Source: JAABRB01 sp041617635 (GTDB lineage Bacteria > Pseudomonadota > Gammaproteobacteria > Burkholderiales > SG8-39). From it: DNA of 17,855 nt. The stretch spans positions 1-17,855 of the forward strand of contig JBFJOO010000085.1 of NCBI GenBank assembly GCA_041617635.1. Direction: 5' to 3'. A program made the position numbers and the translations under genes. Numbering within the stretch: the first letter of the stretch is position 1; each line of letters starts with the position of its first letter. Of the stretch, positions 15,386-17,855 are shown piece after piece. Below the pieces are notes generated by a model. It ran no database searches, was not told the DNA's origin, and saw nothing but the letters and a program-made list of their open reading frames with translations.

Positions 15386-16541
15386 CCGACCCAGCGCCGC
15401 CCCGCGCGCGACCGCGGTGCCGTATCTTCCGTTCACCCGGCCGGACATCGACGCGGCGACGATCGACGCAGTCGCCGAGGTGCTGCGCTCCGGTTGGATC
15501 ACCACGGGGGCGAAGGCCAAGGCATTCGAGGCGGCGCTCTCCGAGTACTTCGGCGGCCGCCCGGTACGTGCGCTCGCATCGGGTACCGGCGCGCTCGAGC
15601 TGGCGCTCGACGTGGTCGGCATCAAGCCGGGGGACGAAGTCATCACCACGCCGCTTTCCTGGGTCGCAACGGCGAACGTCGTCGTGCGCGCCGGCGCCCG
15701 GCCGGTGTTCGTGGACATCGATCCGGCGACGCGCAACATCGACCTCGCCGGCGTGGAGCGCGCCGTGACGTCGAAGACGCGCGCGATTCTCCCGGTCGAT
15801 CTCGCCGGCTTGCCCGTAAATCGCGACGCACTGTACGCGCTCGCCGCGCGGCATTCGATCCGGGTGATCGAGGACGCGGCGCAGAGCATGGGCGCGACGT
15901 GGAACGGGCGGCGCATCGGCAGCTTCGGCGACCTCGTCGCCGTCAGCTTCCATCCCAACAAGAACATGACGACCACCGAGGGCGGCTGCCTGGTGGTCAA
16001 CGATGGGGACGAGGCGACCCTGGTTGAGCGCCTGCGCCTGCAAGGAGTGATACGCCTGCAAGGTGGAGAGCAGGAGGTCGAGCATGTTGGCGCGAAGCAC
16101 AATCTGACCGATGTCGCCGCCGCCATCGGGCTCGGCCAGCTCGCGCGGCTCGAAGGTTTCAACGCCCGGCGTCGCGAGCTCGCGAAGCGCTATTTCGAAA
16201 CCTTCGATGGGTCACTCGGCTGCGGGCTTCCGCCGCAGGACTTTGCCAACTCGAACTGGCACATGTTCCAGATCTTGCTGCCCCTGGATCGGATGGCGAT
16301 CGGGCGGGGCGAGTTCATGCAGCGCCTACACGAGATGGGCATCGGCTCCGGTGTGCACTACCCGGCCATGCACCTCTTCAAGCTCTACCGGGCGATGGGG
16401 TACGGCCCGGGCCAGTTCCCGCACGCCGAGCACGTCGGCCGCTCGATCCTGACGCTGCCGTTGTTTCCCGGCATGACGGACACGGACGTCGAGCGGGTGT
16501 GCGCTGCCGTGCGTGATATCCTGCGAGCCTGCAACCGCTAG
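15366..16541 (+). CDS. arnB: UDP-Ara4O aminotransferase, ArnB-like (DegT/DnrJ/EryC1 family)
   Basis: Pyridoxal-phosphate transaminase that makes UDP-4-amino-4-deoxy-L-arabinose from the 4-keto sugar, using glutamate. With the ATG at 15366 it has 391 residues; the ArnB fold begins at PYLPFTRPDID. Motifs: SGWITTGAKAKAFE, the ASGTGALELAL cofactor loop, TTPLSWVATANVV, VIEDAAQSMG (cofactor aspartate), the Schiff-base lysine K199 in SFHPNKNMTTTEGG, HNLTDVAAAIGLGQL, and GIGSGVHYPAMH near the C-terminus. The start is uncertain. ATG 15366 overlaps the SMR gene by 20 bases, a GTG at 15360 is also possible, and a GTG at 15417 would remove 17 non-conserved residues and the overlap; none has a good Shine-Dalgarno. 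The arn context favours ArnB over other sugar aminotransferases. Confidence 0.9.
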   Translation: MSSRAASRPSAAPRATAVPYLPFTRPDIDAATIDAVAEVLRSGWITTGAKAKAFEAALSEYFGGRPVRALASGTGALELALDVVGIKPGDEVITTPLSWVATANVVVRAGARPVFVDIDPATRNIDLAGVERAVTSKTRAILPVDLAGLPVNRDALYALAARHSIRVIEDAAQSMGATWNGRRIGSFGDLVAVSFHPNKNMTTTEGGCLVVNDGDEATLVERLRLQGVIRLQGGEQEVEHVGAKHNLTDVAAAIGLGQLARLEGFNARRRELAKRYFETFDGSLGCGLPPQDFANSNWHMFQILLPLDRMAIGRGEFMQRLHEMGIGSGVHYPAMHLFKLYRAMGYGPGQFPHAEHVGRSILTLPLFPGMTDTDVERVCAAVRDILRACNR

Positions 16542-16562
16542 CGCCCTCTACCTTCACAGCGC

Positions 16563-17543
16563 ATGCCCGCACCGGAGCTCTCGGTCGTCATCCCGGTCTA
16601 CAACGAGGAAGCCGCTCTCCAGGCGCTCTTCGACCGTCTGTATCCCGCCCTCGACGCGCTCGCCGTCCGTTACGAGGCCATTTTCGTGAACGACGGCAGC
16701 AGCGACCGCTCGGCCGCGATACTCGCCGCACAGTTCGCCAAGCGACCCGATGCGACGCGCGTGATCCTGTTCAACGGCAACTACGGCCAGCATCTCGCGA
16801 TCATGGCCGGCTTCATGCACTCGCGCGGCGATCGCATCGTGACCCTCGACGCCGATCTGCAGAACCCCCCGGAGGAGATCGGCAAGCTGCTCGCGAAGAT
16901 GGACGAAGGCCACGACTACGTGGGCACGATCCGCACGCAGCGCCAGGACACCGCGTTTCGCCGCTGGACCTCGCGCACGATGAACTGGGTGCGCGAGCGC
17001 ATCACGAACATCCGCATGACCGACCAGGGCTGCATGCTGCGCGCCTATAGCCGCCCGATCGTGGACACGATCAACGGTTGCCGCGAGATGAACACCTTCA
17101 TTCCGGCGCTCGCCTACACGTTCGCGCAGCGCCCGGCCGAGGTCGAAGTGCGCCACGAGGAACGCACGGCGGGCGAGACGAAGTACTCGCTCTACAAGCT
17201 GATCCGGCTCAACTTCGACCTCATGACCGGGTTCTCGGTCGTGCCGCTGCAGGCGTTCTCGCTTGCCGGCATCGCGATCTCCATCGTTTCGCTGGTCCTG
17301 GTCGTCTTCCTGGCGATCCGCCGCCTGATCGTCGGCCCGGAGGCGGAGGGGCTCTTCACCCTGTTCGGCATCGCCTTTTTCCTCATCGGGATCGCGCTGT
17401 TCGGGATCGGGCTCCTCGGCGAGTACATCGGTCGCATCTACGAGCAGGTTCGCCAGCGGCCGCGCTACCTGATCGAAGCCGTGCTGGAGCAAGCGGACGC
17501 AGAGCGTGTCGCCGACGATTTGAAGGCGCGCCGGGTTGTCTGA
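16563..17543 (+). CDS. arnC: Undecaprenyl-phosphate Ara4N(formyl) transferase, ArnC-like GT2
   Basis: Family 2 glycosyltransferase of 326 residues (E. coli ArnC is 322). It loads formylated Ara4N from UDP onto undecaprenyl phosphate at the inner face of the membrane. The catalytic domain shows SVVIPVYNEE, VNDGSSDRS (44-48), GNYGQHLAIMAGF, and TLDADLQNPPEEI, with the metal-binding DAD at 96-98. DQGCMLRAYSR and the TFIPALAY segment match ArnC closely. Two C-terminal membrane helices (about 230-253 and 262-288) are followed by GLLGEYIGRIYEQVRQRPRY, conserved in this subfamily. The ATG at 16563 is 21 bases after arnB. The related dolichol-phosphate mannose synthase type is less likely, given the motif agreement and neighbours. 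Confidence 0.93.
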   Translation: MPAPELSVVIPVYNEEAALQALFDRLYPALDALAVRYEAIFVNDGSSDRSAAILAAQFAKRPDATRVILFNGNYGQHLAIMAGFMHSRGDRIVTLDADLQNPPEEIGKLLAKMDEGHDYVGTIRTQRQDTAFRRWTSRTMNWVRERITNIRMTDQGCMLRAYSRPIVDTINGCREMNTFIPALAYTFAQRPAEVEVRHEERTAGETKYSLYKLIRLNFDLMTGFSVVPLQAFSLAGIAISIVSLVLVVFLAIRRLIVGPEAEGLFTLFGIAFFLIGIALFGIGLLGEYIGRIYEQVRQRPRYLIEAVLEQADAERVADDLKARRVV

Positions 17544-17855
17544 CGCGGCGCGCTCTGGCGGTGCGCGGCCGAGCGCCGTCGTATTCGGCTACCACAACGT
17601 CGGCGCGCGATGCCTGCCCGTGCTGCTCGCCCACGGCGTGCGCGTCGCACTGGTGGTGACGCATGAAGACGCGCCCGGAGAGACAATCTGGTTCGCGAGC
17701 GTGGCCCAGACGGCCGCGCTGTACGATATCCCGGTGATCACGCCGCCGGATCCGAGCGCGCCCGATGTCCTCGAACGCTTGCGCTCGAGCGCGCCGGACT
17801 TCCTGTTCTCGTTCTACTACCGCGCCATGCTCAAGCCCGCGCTGCTGGCGCTCGC
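17536..17855 (+). CDS. arnA: ArnA-type UDP-Ara4N formyltransferase, N-terminal part (3' end cut off)
   Basis: The first ~106 codons of a formyltransferase, running off the window. The only reasonable start is TTG 17536, with GAAGG 9 bases upstream and an 8-base overlap with the arnC end; there is no in-frame ATG or GTG before the conserved domain. After a short variable leader come VVFGYHNVGARCLPVLLAHGV, a THEDAPGETIWFASVAQTAA segment, IPVITPPDP and PDFLFSFYYRAML. These align in order with the N-terminal formyltransferase of ArnA, down to the FSFYYR motif. The catalytic residues lie beyond the cut. The sequence cannot tell whether the epimerase/decarboxylase half is fused, as in E. coli, or a separate gene. 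Confidence 0.88.
   Translation, partial: MSDAARSGGARPSAVVFGYHNVGARCLPVLLAHGVRVALVVTHEDAPGETIWFASVAQTAALYDIPVITPPDPSAPDVLERLRSSAPDFLFSFYYRAMLKPALLAL

Noticed and set aside
16035..16063. An 11-base direct repeat (CGCCTGCAAGG) at an 18-base period inside arnB, coding RLQG twice
   Set aside because: The surrounding protein segment has a length that fits other ArnB-like proteins, so this looks like chance similarity rather than a duplication.

Overview
The window reads as a high-GC proteobacterial chromosome segment, most likely betaproteobacterial. The basis is the adjacent alaC-hom-thrC threonine block, a betaproteobacterial-style MutS, and genes for lipid A modification, which imply a Gram-negative outer membrane. 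Coding density is very high: 15 genes, with no gap longer than about 170 bases (4413-4582). I see no tRNA, rRNA, CRISPR array, insertion sequence, attachment site or origin.

Layout. (1) 2-2382, plus strand: a SsuC/SsuB/SsuA-type ABC importer (permease cut by the window edge, ATPase, Tat-exported binding protein), closed by a clear intrinsic terminator at 2429-2461. (2) 2511-4412, minus strand: a 633-residue protein joining an unassigned beta-rich N-terminal half to a C-terminal DUF1963/YwqG domain. It is divergent from mutS and is the least explained gene here. (3) 4583-8106, plus strand: mutS, overlapped by 4 bases by a secreted metallophosphoesterase-like protein. (4) 12872 back to 8122, minus strand: alaC, hom, thrC and an outer-membrane beta-barrel-like protein (MetA-pathway family), closely spaced and probably one operon. 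(5) 12977-17855, plus strand: a Mth938-like protein, then arnT, an ArnE/F-like SMR protein, arnB, arnC and the start of an arnA-type formyltransferase. The last gene runs off the window.

How the genes work together. hom and thrC catalyse successive parts of the aspartate-to-threonine route, and AlaC is a pyridoxal-phosphate aminotransferase that commonly sits beside them. The right-hand block is the 4-amino-4-deoxy-L-arabinose (Ara4N) pathway. ArnB makes UDP-Ara4N, the ArnA formyltransferase formylates it, ArnC moves it to undecaprenyl phosphate, the SMR protein is the expected flippase, and ArnT transfers Ara4N to lipid A. This lowers outer-membrane negative charge and usually gives resistance to polymyxin and cationic peptides. 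The gene order differs from the enterobacterial arnBCADTEF, and only one SMR gene is present. ArnD and the UDP-glucuronate decarboxylase half of ArnA are not in the window and would be expected just downstream.

No wholly new system is evident. The parts most worth a second look are the DUF1963 fusion protein, the rearranged single-SMR arn operon led by a Mth938-like gene, and the mutS-coupled phosphoesterase with non-canonical metal motifs.
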